DNA of 64,000 nt from Paracoccus haematequi (GTDB lineage: Bacteria > Pseudomonadota > Alphaproteobacteria > Rhodobacterales > Rhodobacteraceae), in the NCBI GenBank assembly GCA_945881965.1, contig CAMCVS010000002.1, positions 248,001 through 312,000 on the forward strand. The letters are read 5' to 3'. This document shows, in pieces, positions 55,368-63,775 of this stretch. Numbering within the stretch: position 1 is the first letter of the stretch; every line of letters starts with the position of its first letter. The position numbers and the translations under genes are program-made. A model generated the notes under the pieces. That model had not been told where the DNA came from, did no database searches, and saw nothing but the letters and a program-made list of their open reading frames with translations.

Positions 55368-55777
55368 GCTGCGGCCCCCTCGAAGTCAGCACGCGAGATG
55401 TACCTTGTGTGCGGAAACCGATCTTCGCCGATCTTTTCCAAAGTGGTTCGCAGATGGCGGACAAGACCGGTCATCTTGTTTGTCGGAAGGTCGCCGGGTT
55501 CGCCATCAAAAACGATTCTCACAAATAAGACCGGATCGCCATCGTGATCGAACCCTTCCTCGACCCCCACGCTGTGAATGGTCGCAACCGGAAAACGCTC
55601 ACGAACAAGCGCTTCGACACTGCGCGATAGCTGTTCAAGAGTCGCTGCGGGCATGCTGACCAAAACTTCCTGTCCGTTGAAAACACGCATACACATATTG
55701 CGGCTCGTTGAGAATCCTGCAAGTTCGTAAACGTGAAGTTTATAGGGAGCGAGAACTTTGCTGACGGTCTTCGCCAT
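55364..55777 (-). CDS. Unrecognised protein upstream of the HEPN gene
   Basis: About 137 residues from ATG at 55777 (GTG at 55780 or an internal ATG near 55699 are alternatives). Parts look well formed: RVFNGQEVLVSMPAATLEQL, DGDPVLFVRIVFDGEPGDLP and LVRHLRTTLEKIGEDRFPHTRYIS. I cannot name the family. Its end touches the HEPN gene start, so the two form one unit. Its 5' end overlaps the start of the divergent AEC transporter gene, and codon use is less GC-rich than in neighbours, so the unit looks inserted. Confidence 0.6.
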   Translation of the reverse strand: MAKTVSKVLAPYKLHVYELAGFSTSRNMCMRVFNGQEVLVSMPAATLEQLSRSVEALVRERFPVATIHSVGVEEGFDHDGDPVLFVRIVFDGEPGDLPTNKMTGLVRHLRTTLEKIGEDRFPHTRYISRADFEGAAA

Positions 55778-56702
55778 CACGCTGCCAGTGTTTGCGGTGA
55801 TGGCGCTGGGCTACATAACCGTCTGGCGCGGGCTGTTTGCGCCCGCCGAAATGCGCACCTTTGGCAAGTTCGTGTTGAACATCGCGCTGCCCGCGCTGTT
55901 GTTTGGCACGCTGGCCACCCGCGATCTGTCCGAGGTGCTGAACCCCGCCTATCTGGCCGCCTATGCGCTGGCGGGGCTGGCGACGGGGGCGGTGGCGCTG
56001 GCGGTGCTGGGCGCGCAGGGCGAAGGGGCGGCGCGGCGCGCGGTTGGCTGGATCGGGGTCAATTCGCCCAATTCCGCCTTCATCGGCTTTCCGCTGCTGA
56101 CCTTTCTGGCGCCTGATATTGCGGGGCCGGTGTTGGCGATGAATTTTCTGGTCGAGAATTTCCTGCTGGTGCCCATCGGGTTGATCTTGCTGGATCAATC
56201 CAAGGCGACGGGCGCGGGGGCGTTGGCGCTGCTGGCGCGCACCATATGGGGGGTGCTGCAACGCCCACTGATGATCGCGCTGCTGCTGGGGTTGGCGTTC
56301 GCCATGACCGGGCTGGACCTGCCCGCCGTCGCGCAGCGCCTGTTGGGGTTTGTCGGCGCGTCGGCGTCGGCGCTGGCGCTGTTCGCGGTCGGTGGTGGGT
56401 TGTATGGCAACCCCGCGCGCGGCAACCGGGGGTTGGCCGCGCAGATCACGATTGGCAAGCTGTTGATCCACCCGGCCTTGGCGCTGGCCGTCCTGCTGAT
56501 TGTGCCACTGCCGCCCTTGATGGCGACTGCGCTGGTGCTGTCCTGCGCGCTGCCGATGTTCACCATCTATGGCGTGCTGGTTCAGGGATCGGGCGAGGAA
56601 GGCGTCGCCTCGCTTGCCATGCTCTGGGCCAATCTGGCCGCCGTCGTGACCGTGACGGCGGCCTTATGGTATCTTCAGGGATGGGTTCAGGCGGCGGCCT
56701 GA
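55758..56702 (+). CDS. AEC family transporter
   Basis: A 314-residue auxin-efflux-carrier-type membrane protein with ten hydrophobic segments in two halves: LLTVFAITLPVFAVMALGYITVW at the start, FVLNIALPALLFGTLATRD, and SPNSAFIGFPLLTFL with family-type GFPL. Bacterial members export or import small dicarboxylates; the substrate is unknown. The start codon is TTG at 55758 with GGGAG upstream. Its end overlaps the convergent thioredoxin gene by 16 bases. Confidence 0.88.
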   Translation: MLTVFAITLPVFAVMALGYITVWRGLFAPAEMRTFGKFVLNIALPALLFGTLATRDLSEVLNPAYLAAYALAGLATGAVALAVLGAQGEGAARRAVGWIGVNSPNSAFIGFPLLTFLAPDIAGPVLAMNFLVENFLLVPIGLILLDQSKATGAGALALLARTIWGVLQRPLMIALLLGLAFAMTGLDLPAVAQRLLGFVGASASALALFAVGGGLYGNPARGNRGLAAQITIGKLLIHPALALAVLLIVPLPPLMATALVLSCALPMFTIYGVLVQGSGEEGVASLAMLWANLAAVVTVTAALWYLQGWVQAAA

Positions 56703-57097
56703 AGCGCGGTATCCATCAGCGCCTTGATGTCGGCCTCGGCGGTGCCCGCCACGATGCGACCCAGTTCCTTGTCGCCTTTCAGCACGACCAGCGTCGACCG
56801 GCGCGGGATCTTCATCGTCTTGACGATGTCGGAATTGCCCCACTTGTCCCAATCGACATTGATGAAGGTGATCTGCTTGCCATAGGCCGGATTGGTGGCC
56901 TTGAGCGCGTTGATCACGCGTTCCTGCGCGGCGCAGGTCGAGCACCACGAGGCCTTGAAATCAAGGAACACGGTTTCGCCCTTGGCCAGCCGGTCGGCCA
57001 GCAATTCGGGCGAATAATCCACCGCTGCGGCAGCATGGGCGGCCAGAGGCAGGGCGGCGGCAGCGGCGGACAGGATCAGAAAGTCACGGCGTTTCAT
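56687..57097 (-). CDS. Exported thioredoxin-family protein
   Basis: A 136-residue thioredoxin fold with a twin-arginine-like signal (KRRDFLILSAAAAALPLAAHA) and the active site WCSTC (Cys52, Cys55). The partner CcdA-type protein is encoded 12 bases upstream on the same strand. Together they probably form a split DsbD-like system that carries reducing power to the periplasm. Confidence 0.88.
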   Translation of the reverse strand: MKRRDFLILSAAAAALPLAAHAAAAVDYSPELLADRLAKGETVFLDFKASWCSTCAAQERVINALKATNPAYGKQITFINVDWDKWGNSDIVKTMKIPRRSTLVVLKGDKELGRIVAGTAEADIKALMDTALQAAA

Positions 57098-57109
57098 GGG
57101 GATAGCTCC

Positions 57110-57823
57110 TTACAGGGACACGGAAAGATCAATAAGCCACGCAGGCAGCACCGACAGCAGCCACGCCTCGGCCATGTGGTGCAGGCGAAACAGCAGCGCC
57201 AGACCGACCAGGGCGAACACAGCGCCCATCGCCGGTCGGGCATGTTCGGCGATGCGTTGCATCACGGCGCGGTTGCGCAACAACAGCCCGCGCGCGCCAT
57301 AGCCAAGCGCAAGGATCAGCGTCGCCACACCGGCGGCAAAGAACACCATGATCAGGAAGGCGCGGCCAAGGCTTTGGCCTTGGGCGGCCAGTGAAATCGC
57401 GGCCCCCAGCGTCGGCCCGATGCAGGGGGACCAGACCGCGCCCAGCAACAGCCCGCCCAGAAACTGCCCGCGCCCGGTGGCGCTGTCCAACTGGCCCATG
57501 CCCGCGTCGGCCTGCGCCGCCATCCCGCCCGTTGCCATCGAAAACGCGGCAGAGGCGCGCGGCACCAACAGGATGACGCCAAAGATGATCATCAGCACGG
57601 CCCCGGCCTGTGCAATCGTCTGTTCGTCGATCCCAAGCGCAAAGCCAAAGGTGGCAACGGTAAAGCCCAGCGTGACGAACGACACCGCCATGCCTGCCGC
57701 CAGCAACATCGGCCCTGACCGCCCCGCCTGCAATGCGCCTGCCACGACAATGGGCAGCACCGGCAGGACGCAGGGATTGATCAGGGTCAGCAGGCCCGCC
57801 AGATATGCAAGAATGTTTTCCAT
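57110..57823 (-). CDS. CcdA/DsbD-type cytochrome c biogenesis protein
   Basis: A 237-residue inner-membrane protein with six hydrophobic segments and two conserved cysteines in LINPCVLPVLPIV and VWSPCIGPTLGA. CcdA moves electrons from cytoplasmic thioredoxin to periplasmic partners, often for cytochrome c maturation. The exported thioredoxin immediately downstream is the likely acceptor. The cytochrome c1 gene is about 7 kb away. Confidence 0.9.
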   Translation of the reverse strand: MENILAYLAGLLTLINPCVLPVLPIVVAGALQAGRSGPMLLAAGMAVSFVTLGFTVATFGFALGIDEQTIAQAGAVLMIIFGVILLVPRASAAFSMATGGMAAQADAGMGQLDSATGRGQFLGGLLLGAVWSPCIGPTLGAAISLAAQGQSLGRAFLIMVFFAAGVATLILALGYGARGLLLRNRAVMQRIAEHARPAMGAVFALVGLALLFRLHHMAEAWLLSVLPAWLIDLSVSL

Positions 57824-57881
57824 GACGCAGCGTTAGCGCGGCGGAACCCCGCTTGTCACCTGAACTTGCAATGCCGTCCTG

Positions 57882-58757
57882 TCACGACCGCGTGGGCATT
57901 TGTTTCGACAGTTGCACCATCAGGATGCCTGCGCCGATCACCACCACGCCCGCGATATCCAGCAGGCTGATCGCCTCGCCCAGCAGCACCGCCCCGATGG
58001 CGACGCCAAAGAATGGGTTCAGGAAATGGAACGTCGCCGCCTTGACCGCGCCAATCTGGTTGACCAGCGTGAACCAGACAAAGGTTGCAGCCAATCCCGG
58101 CACCAGCGTGGTATAGGCAAAGGCGGCGATCAGGCTGGGGGTCCAGGTCACGGTGATCGTCTCGGTCAGGGCGGATACCACGCCAAGGCAGGCCGCGCCG
58201 ACGAACATCTGCAGGCCGACGATCATCATCACATTGCCGCCTGATGAGGCCCCGCGCACCGACAGCGTGGCCACCGTCAGCGCCGCAGACCCCAAGAGGC
58301 ACAGCACCAGCCCGCGCAGGTCGACGCCGTTTTCCAGCCGCGCCCCCATGATCAGGCCGACGCCCAGAAACCCCAGGACCAGCCCCGCCACACCCATCGC
58401 AGCCAGACGTTCACGGAAGATCACCCAACCGGCCAAGGCGACCATCAGCGGCATCGACGACGCGATGATCGCGGCCAGCCCCGCCTCGACCGTCTGCATG
58501 GCGACGAAATTCATCCCCAGATACAGCGCATTCTGGCAGACGCCAAAGATGATGGTGGCGCGCCATTGCGCCCGCGTCAGCCGGAACGATTGCCCCAGCG
58601 CCAGCGCGATCCCCACCCCCAACCCGCCCGATATCAGGAACCGCAGCGCCAGCGAGGCCAGCGGCGGGGCATCCGCCACGATGATCCGCGCCGAGGTAAA
58701 GGCCGAGGACCACATCAGCGCAAAGGCAAGGCCAAGGGCGATGGCGCGCAGGTTCAT
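57882..58757 (-). CDS. EamA family (DMT) transporter
   Basis: A 291-residue ten-helix drug/metabolite transporter with two EamA repeats (ALAFALMWSSAFTSARII, and AFAYTTLVPGLAATFVWFTLVNQIG; FLNPFFGVAIGAVLLGEAIS). The substrate is unknown. It lies 58 bases beyond the CcdA-type gene on the same strand and may be unrelated to it. Confidence 0.9.
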   Translation of the reverse strand: MNLRAIALGLAFALMWSSAFTSARIIVADAPPLASLALRFLISGGLGVGIALALGQSFRLTRAQWRATIIFGVCQNALYLGMNFVAMQTVEAGLAAIIASSMPLMVALAGWVIFRERLAAMGVAGLVLGFLGVGLIMGARLENGVDLRGLVLCLLGSAALTVATLSVRGASSGGNVMMIVGLQMFVGAACLGVVSALTETITVTWTPSLIAAFAYTTLVPGLAATFVWFTLVNQIGAVKAATFHFLNPFFGVAIGAVLLGEAISLLDIAGVVVIGAGILMVQLSKQMPTRS

Positions 58758-58878
58758 GATGGCTCTCCCGGTTTGCCGGTCACGTTAGCGGCTGGTGCGG
58801 CAGGGGCAAGTGACGCCCAACAAAAAGGGCCGCCCTGGGCGGTGCCCATGCGACCCTTGGCAATGCGCGGCGGCGTGA

Positions 58879-59166
58879 TCAGACGTTGACGCTGTCTTTC
58901 AGGGCTTTGGCGATGGTGATCTTGACCACCTTGTCGGCGGCCTTTTTGACCTGTTCCTTGGTGGCGGGGTTGCGCACCATGCGCTCGGGGCGCTCGCGGC
59001 AATAGAACTTGCCGATGCCGGGCAGGGTCACCGCACCGCCATTGGCGACTTCGGTGGTGATCACGTCAACGATGCTGTCCAGCGCAGCAGAGGCGGATTT
59101 CTTGTCGCTGCCCATCTTTGCCGCAAGCGCGGCGACGAGTTGCGTTTTGCTCATCGGTTTTGCCAT
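58879..59166 (-). CDS. HU family DNA-binding protein
   Basis: A 95-residue nucleoid protein: SKTQLVAALAAKMGSDKKSASAALDSIVDVIT, PGIGKFYCRERPERMVRNPATKE (beta arm with the tip Pro) and VVKITIAKALKDSV. AAGGAG before the ATG at 59166 supports the start. The arm reads MVRNPATKE rather than the common TGRNPQTGE, which is a modest variant. Confidence 0.92.
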   Translation of the reverse strand: MAKPMSKTQLVAALAAKMGSDKKSASAALDSIVDVITTEVANGGAVTLPGIGKFYCRERPERMVRNPATKEQVKKAADKVVKITIAKALKDSVNV

Positions 59167-59305
59167 GGTTCGTCTCCTTAAACGCCCCATCTGGGGGCTG
59201 ATCGACGGGATTAAACGGTATATTGCGGTGCAACACAACGGATAGCGGGCAAAAACCCGCAGGAAATATGCAGTTTTTTGCTGTTTTTTGCCGGTCTGGC
59301 GGGCG

Positions 59306-60787
59306 TTACAGAAACGCGGTTTCCTCGAACGACCGCAACTTGCGGCTGTGAAGACGTTCCAGCGGCATTGACCGCAGATGCTCCATCGCGCGAATCCCGA
59401 TCATCAGGTGGCGCGACACCTGCGTCTTGTAGAACTCGGACGCCATCCCCGGCAGTTTCAACTCGCCATGCAGCGGCTTGTCTGAAACGCACAAGAGCGT
59501 GCCATAGGGCACCCGGAACCGGAACCCGTTGGCGGCAATCGTGGCGCTTTCCATGTCCAGGGCGACAGCGCGCGATTGCGACAGGCGCTGCACCGGGCCG
59601 GTGTGGTCGCGCAATTCCCAGTTGCGGTTGTCCACGCTGGCCACGGTTCCGGTGCGCATGATGCGTTTCAGATCGAACCCATCCAGCTGGGTTTCCTGCG
59701 CCACGGCGCGTTCCAGCGCGATCTGGATTTCCGCAAGTGCCGGCACCGGCACCCAGACCGGCAGGTCGTCGTCGAGCACTTTGTCCTCGCGCAGATACGC
59801 ATGGGCCAGCACGAAATCCCCCAGCGACTGCGAACTGCGCAGCCCGGCGCAATGGCCCACCATCAGCCAGGCATGCGGGCGCAAGACGGCGATATGGTCG
59901 GTCGCGGTTTTCGCGTTCGACGGGCCGACGCCGATATTCACCAAGGTGATGCCCTGCCCGTTGGCACGTTTCAGGTGATAGGTCGGCATCTGCGGCATCT
60001 TGATCGTCAGGGGAATGTCGCCCGCCGGATCGGTCAGCACATGGTTTCCGGTCGACACAAACGCGGTATAGCCCGAGGCGGGATCCGCCAGCATGCGGCG
60101 GGCATAGGCCTCGAATTCCGACACATAGAACTGATAGTTGGTGAACAGCACGAAATTCTGGAAATGATCCGGGTCGGTCGCGGTGTAATGCGCCAGCCGC
60201 GCCAGCGAATAATCCACGCGCTGCGCGCTGAAGGGGGCCAGGGGACGCACCCCGTCCACCGGCACAAAGGTGCCGTTGACGATGTCGTCATTGGTGGTGG
60301 TCAGGTCCGGCACGTCGAAGTAATCGCGCAGGGTAAATTCGGCGGCACCTTCCTGTGGCACCAACCCCGCGCCTGCGGCGGCCACCGCGAAATGCAGCGG
60401 CATGGGCGTGCTGGACGGGCCGATCAGCACCGGGGTGCGGTGATTTTCCAGCAAAAGACCGATCTGCTGCACCAGATAATTGCGGAACAGGTCGGGCCGG
60501 GTGATCGAGCTGGCATAGCGGCCGGGTTCGGCGACATGGCCAAATGACAGGCGGCTGTCGACCTTGTCATGCGTCGTGGTGTCCAGCCGCACCTCGGGGT
60601 AAAAGGCGCGATGGCGGTTGGCGGGTTGCCCCTCGCGCAGCGCGCGCGCCAGCGCCTGTGTCAGAAAGCGGGTGGCATCCTGATACAGCCCCTCAAGCGC
60701 CGCGACCGCTGCATGGGCATCGCTGAAGGCCTGATGACCGGGCATGTCGGGCGTGAGGATCGGTAATTCCTGCATCTTGTCCTGCAT
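59306..60787 (-). CDS. amn: AMP nucleosidase
   Basis: A 493-residue AMP nucleosidase, which splits AMP to adenine and ribose-5-phosphate. The N-terminal AMN domain (RAFYPEVRLDTTTHDKVDSRLSFG, ITRPDLFRNYL) precedes the phosphorylase-like catalytic part (NIGVGPSNAKTATDHIAVLRP, LMVGHCAGLRSSQSLGDFVLAHAYLR, ALDMESATIAANGFRFRVPYG). AAGGAG upstream supports the ATG at 60787. Confidence 0.95.
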   Translation of the reverse strand: MQDKMQELPILTPDMPGHQAFSDAHAAVAALEGLYQDATRFLTQALARALREGQPANRHRAFYPEVRLDTTTHDKVDSRLSFGHVAEPGRYASSITRPDLFRNYLVQQIGLLLENHRTPVLIGPSSTPMPLHFAVAAAGAGLVPQEGAAEFTLRDYFDVPDLTTTNDDIVNGTFVPVDGVRPLAPFSAQRVDYSLARLAHYTATDPDHFQNFVLFTNYQFYVSEFEAYARRMLADPASGYTAFVSTGNHVLTDPAGDIPLTIKMPQMPTYHLKRANGQGITLVNIGVGPSNAKTATDHIAVLRPHAWLMVGHCAGLRSSQSLGDFVLAHAYLREDKVLDDDLPVWVPVPALAEIQIALERAVAQETQLDGFDLKRIMRTGTVASVDNRNWELRDHTGPVQRLSQSRAVALDMESATIAANGFRFRVPYGTLLCVSDKPLHGELKLPGMASEFYKTQVSRHLMIGIRAMEHLRSMPLERLHSRKLRSFEETAFL

Positions 60788-60849
60788 CGCGGCGCTCCTT
60801 GGATTGGCGCTGTTTTGCCAGATCGCGCGCCGTCCGACCAGACCGCGCA

Positions 60850-61617
60850 TTACGCCGCCACGTTGTCTTCTGCGCGGCGCAGGAATACCGGGCGCGCGGG
60901 ATCGCTGTCGGGTTGGTATCTGTAACCGCCCGCCGTGAAATCCTGCAACGCCATCGGGTCGGTCAGGCGAGTTTCGCAGATGAACCGTGCAAGTGCGCCG
61001 CGCGCGCGTTTGGCGTAGAAACTGACGATTTTCGCCTCTCCGGCTTTTTCTTCGAGGAAGACCGGGGTGATGACCGGCAGTTTCAGCACGGCCATGTCAA
61101 CGGCGGCGAAATATTCCTGACTGGCGCAGTTGACCAGCATCTGTGCGCCGGTCTGTTTCGCCCGCGCGTTGATCGCCTTTGCGATCCGGTCGCCCCACCA
61201 GTCATACAAAGACGCCCCGCGCGATGTGGCCACCCGCGTACCCATTTCCAACCGGTGCGGTTCGATCCCGTCGAACGGGCGCAACAGGCCGTAAAGGCCG
61301 GACAGGATGCAGAGGTGATCCTGCGCATAGGCCATCGCGTCGGCGTCCAGCGTTTTCGCCTCGAACCCCTGATAGGTATCACCCGCGAAACAGTCGATGG
61401 CGCGGGTAGCGCCACGGCCCGTGAAGGCCGCGAACCGGTCCACGTTCAGCCGTGCCAACGCGTCCGACAGATGCATCAGGCGTTTCAGGTCGTTCGCACT
61501 CAGGGCGCGCGCCACGCGGGCCAGCGCGCGCGCGTCTTTCAGCAGCACAGGTTCCGTCATAGCGGCCACGGACGGGGCCACATCCATCTTTTTCGCGGGG
61601 GATACGCAGACTAGCAT
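60850..61617 (-). CDS. yaaA: YaaA family peroxide stress protein
   Basis: A 255-residue YaaA/DUF328 protein: MLVCVSPAKKMD at the start, AIDCFAGDTYQGFEAKTLDAD, ILSGLYGLLRPFDGIEPHRLEMGTR and NCASQEYFAAVD. In E. coli it lowers peroxide damage and free iron. It lies between recQ and amn on the minus strand. Confidence 0.94.
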   Translation of the reverse strand: MLVCVSPAKKMDVAPSVAAMTEPVLLKDARALARVARALSANDLKRLMHLSDALARLNVDRFAAFTGRGATRAIDCFAGDTYQGFEAKTLDADAMAYAQDHLCILSGLYGLLRPFDGIEPHRLEMGTRVATSRGASLYDWWGDRIAKAINARAKQTGAQMLVNCASQEYFAAVDMAVLKLPVITPVFLEEKAGEAKIVSFYAKRARGALARFICETRLTDPMALQDFTAGGYRYQPDSDPARPVFLRRAEDNVAA

Positions 61618-61639
61618 TGGGAACTCCTTTTGCGGCGAA

Positions 61640-63706
61640 CTAGCCCGCGTCAGTTAGCACGTCCAGAAACGCCGCACCGAACCGTTCGGTCTTTTGTGGC
61701 CCCATGCCGGTCACGCGTTCGATGTCCGACAGGCTGCCGGGGCGGCGTTCCGCGATCTGGCGCAGCGTGGCATGGGTGCAGGACATCGGCTTCAACGTGC
61801 CGCAGGCCCCGCGTGCAAGGTCGGCCTGCACCGCCAGCAGCCGGTCGAATATCGCCCCCGCATCGCGCCCTGCCAGCTTGCGCCGTGTCGGGTGGGTCTG
61901 GTCCTCGGCACCGGTGATGACCGCCAGAAAGGCCGCGCCATAGCTTTCCAGCTTTTTCGCGCCCACGCCGGAAATCGCCGCCATCTGGTCCAGCGTGGTG
62001 GGGCGCTTTTCAGCCATCTCGATCAGGGTGCGGTCGGCGAATACGATATAGGCGGGCATCCCCTGCGCCTCGGCCAGCGCACGGCGTTTCGCCTTGAGCG
62101 CGGATAACAGCGGCGCGTCTTCGTCATGCACCAGCGTCTTGACCACGGGCCGCGCGGCGACCTTGAGCCCGTCGCTGCGCAGGGTGATCGGCAGCAGCCC
62201 TTTCAGGATCGGCACGGCCGCATCGGTCATCACCAGCGCGCCATGGCGTTCTGGGTCGGGGCGGATCAGGTCGTGGCCCATCATCTGCCGGAAAATCGCC
62301 GTCCATTGCGGTTTTGACCAGTCGCGCCCCACGCCATAGGTCGGCAGCGCGTCATGGCCGCGTTCGCGCACCCGGTCGGTCAGGGTGCCGGTCAGGATGT
62401 CGATCAGATGCCCCGCGCCGAAACTTTCCTGTGTGCGCAGGATCGCCGACAGTGCCATCCGCACCGGGGTTGTCGCGTCAAACAACGCGGGCGGCGTATC
62501 GCACAGGTCGCAATTCCCGCAAGGTTCCGCCGTTTCACCGAAATATCCCAGCAGGGTCTGGCGGCGACAGGCCTGTGCCTCGGCCAGCCCCAACAGCGCG
62601 TTCAGGCGGCCATGATCGGCGCGGCGGCGGTCAAAAGGCGCGGCGCTTTCGTCGATCTGGGACCGGCGCAGGCGGATGTCATCCGCGCCATACAGCGTCA
62701 TCGTCTCCGCAGGCGCCCCATCGCGGCCCGCGCGGCCGATTTCTTGGTAATAGGCCTCGATCGACTTCGGCAGATCGGCATGGGCGACCCAGCGGATATC
62801 TGGCTTGTCGATGCCCATGCCAAAGGCCACGGTGGCGGCCACGATCAGCCCGTCATCCTGTTGAAACCGTTCTTCGGCGCGGCGGCGGGCGTCCGCCTCC
62901 ATCCCGCCATGATAATGGATGGCGGCGTGACCCGCCTCGCGCAGCGCAGCCGCCAGCGCCTCGGTCCGGGCGCGGCTGCCGCAATAGACGATGCCGGATT
63001 GGCCGCGGCGGGCGGCGGCAAAGGCCAGCACCTGCGCGCGCGGGCTGTCCTTGGGCGCAAAGGCCAGATGGATGTTGGGCCGGTCAAACCCGCGCAGGAA
63101 ACTTTGCGGGGCGATGCCGCCGAACAGTTTCTGGATGATTTCCGCCTGCGTTTCCGCATCCGCCGTCGCGGTGAACGCGGCCAGCGGCACGTCCAGCGCC
63201 GTGCGCAGATCGCCGATGCGCAAGTAATCGGGGCGGAAATCATGGCCCCATTGGCTGACGCAATGCGCCTCGTCCACCGCGATCAGCGACACGTTCGCGC
63301 GCCGCAGCATCGCCACTGCCCCCGATGACGCCAGCCGTTCCGGCGCGATATACAACAGTTTCAGGCGGCCCGCGTCCAGCGCCGCCCACACCGCGTCGGT
63401 TTCCGCGTCGGTATTGCCGGATGTCAGCGCATGCGCCTCGACGCCCGCCGCCCGCAAGGCCCGCACCTGATCACGCATCAGCGCAATCAGCGGCGACACC
63501 ACCAGCGTCACGCCACCGCGCATCAGCGCCGGCAGTTGGAAACACAGCGATTTGCCGCCCCCGGTCGGCATGATCGCCAGCACGTTCTGGCCCCGCGCCA
63601 CAGCGGCGACGATCTCGGCCTGACCGGGGCGAAAGGCGTCATAGCCGAAGATTCGGCGCAGCAGATCCTCTGCTGACTCTTGCTGTTGGACCACCATATC
63701 TGCCAT
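61640..63706 (-). CDS. recQ: ATP-dependent DNA helicase RecQ
   Basis: A 688-residue RecQ helicase (ATG at 63706; TTG at 63727 is possible). Motif 0 FRPGQAEIV, Walker A MPTGGGKSLCFQLP, DEAH box AVDEAHCVSQWGHDFRPDY and motif VI AYYQEIGRAGRDG are present. Zinc-binding residues include CGNCDLCDTPP. Two consecutive C-terminal HRDC-like repeats (GMPAYIVFADRTLIEMAEKRP and a second near HATLRQIAERRPGSL) are seen. It unwinds DNA in recombination repair. Confidence 0.96.
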   Translation of the reverse strand: MADMVVQQQESAEDLLRRIFGYDAFRPGQAEIVAAVARGQNVLAIMPTGGGKSLCFQLPALMRGGVTLVVSPLIALMRDQVRALRAAGVEAHALTSGNTDAETDAVWAALDAGRLKLLYIAPERLASSGAVAMLRRANVSLIAVDEAHCVSQWGHDFRPDYLRIGDLRTALDVPLAAFTATADAETQAEIIQKLFGGIAPQSFLRGFDRPNIHLAFAPKDSPRAQVLAFAAARRGQSGIVYCGSRARTEALAAALREAGHAAIHYHGGMEADARRRAEERFQQDDGLIVAATVAFGMGIDKPDIRWVAHADLPKSIEAYYQEIGRAGRDGAPAETMTLYGADDIRLRRSQIDESAAPFDRRRADHGRLNALLGLAEAQACRRQTLLGYFGETAEPCGNCDLCDTPPALFDATTPVRMALSAILRTQESFGAGHLIDILTGTLTDRVRERGHDALPTYGVGRDWSKPQWTAIFRQMMGHDLIRPDPERHGALVMTDAAVPILKGLLPITLRSDGLKVAARPVVKTLVHDEDAPLLSALKAKRRALAEAQGMPAYIVFADRTLIEMAEKRPTTLDQMAAISGVGAKKLESYGAAFLAVITGAEDQTHPTRRKLAGRDAGAIFDRLLAVQADLARGACGTLKPMSCTHATLRQIAERRPGSLSDIERVTGMGPQKTERFGAAFLDVLTDAG

Positions 63707-63747
63707 GGGCGCGGTTTTCACATACAACAGCTAGCGGGGCAAGGGCG

Positions 63748-63773
63748 TAGGATGGGTGATTTCACCCATCCTA
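63748..63773. repeat. Palindromic element related to 8336-8363
   Basis: Arms TAGGATGGGTGA and TCACCCATCCTA (12 bp, perfect) with a TT centre. It lies just past the 3' end of the YggT gene and before recQ. It shares the outer TAGG/CCTA and inner TGA/TCA positions with the palindrome at 8336-8363. Confidence 0.75.
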
Positions 63774-63775
63774 TT

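Noticed and set aside
55075-55464. A 129-codon minus-strand frame overlapping the HEPN gene
   Set aside because: It is in another frame from the conserved YYALFH and RHRADYDP motifs and has no family resemblance.
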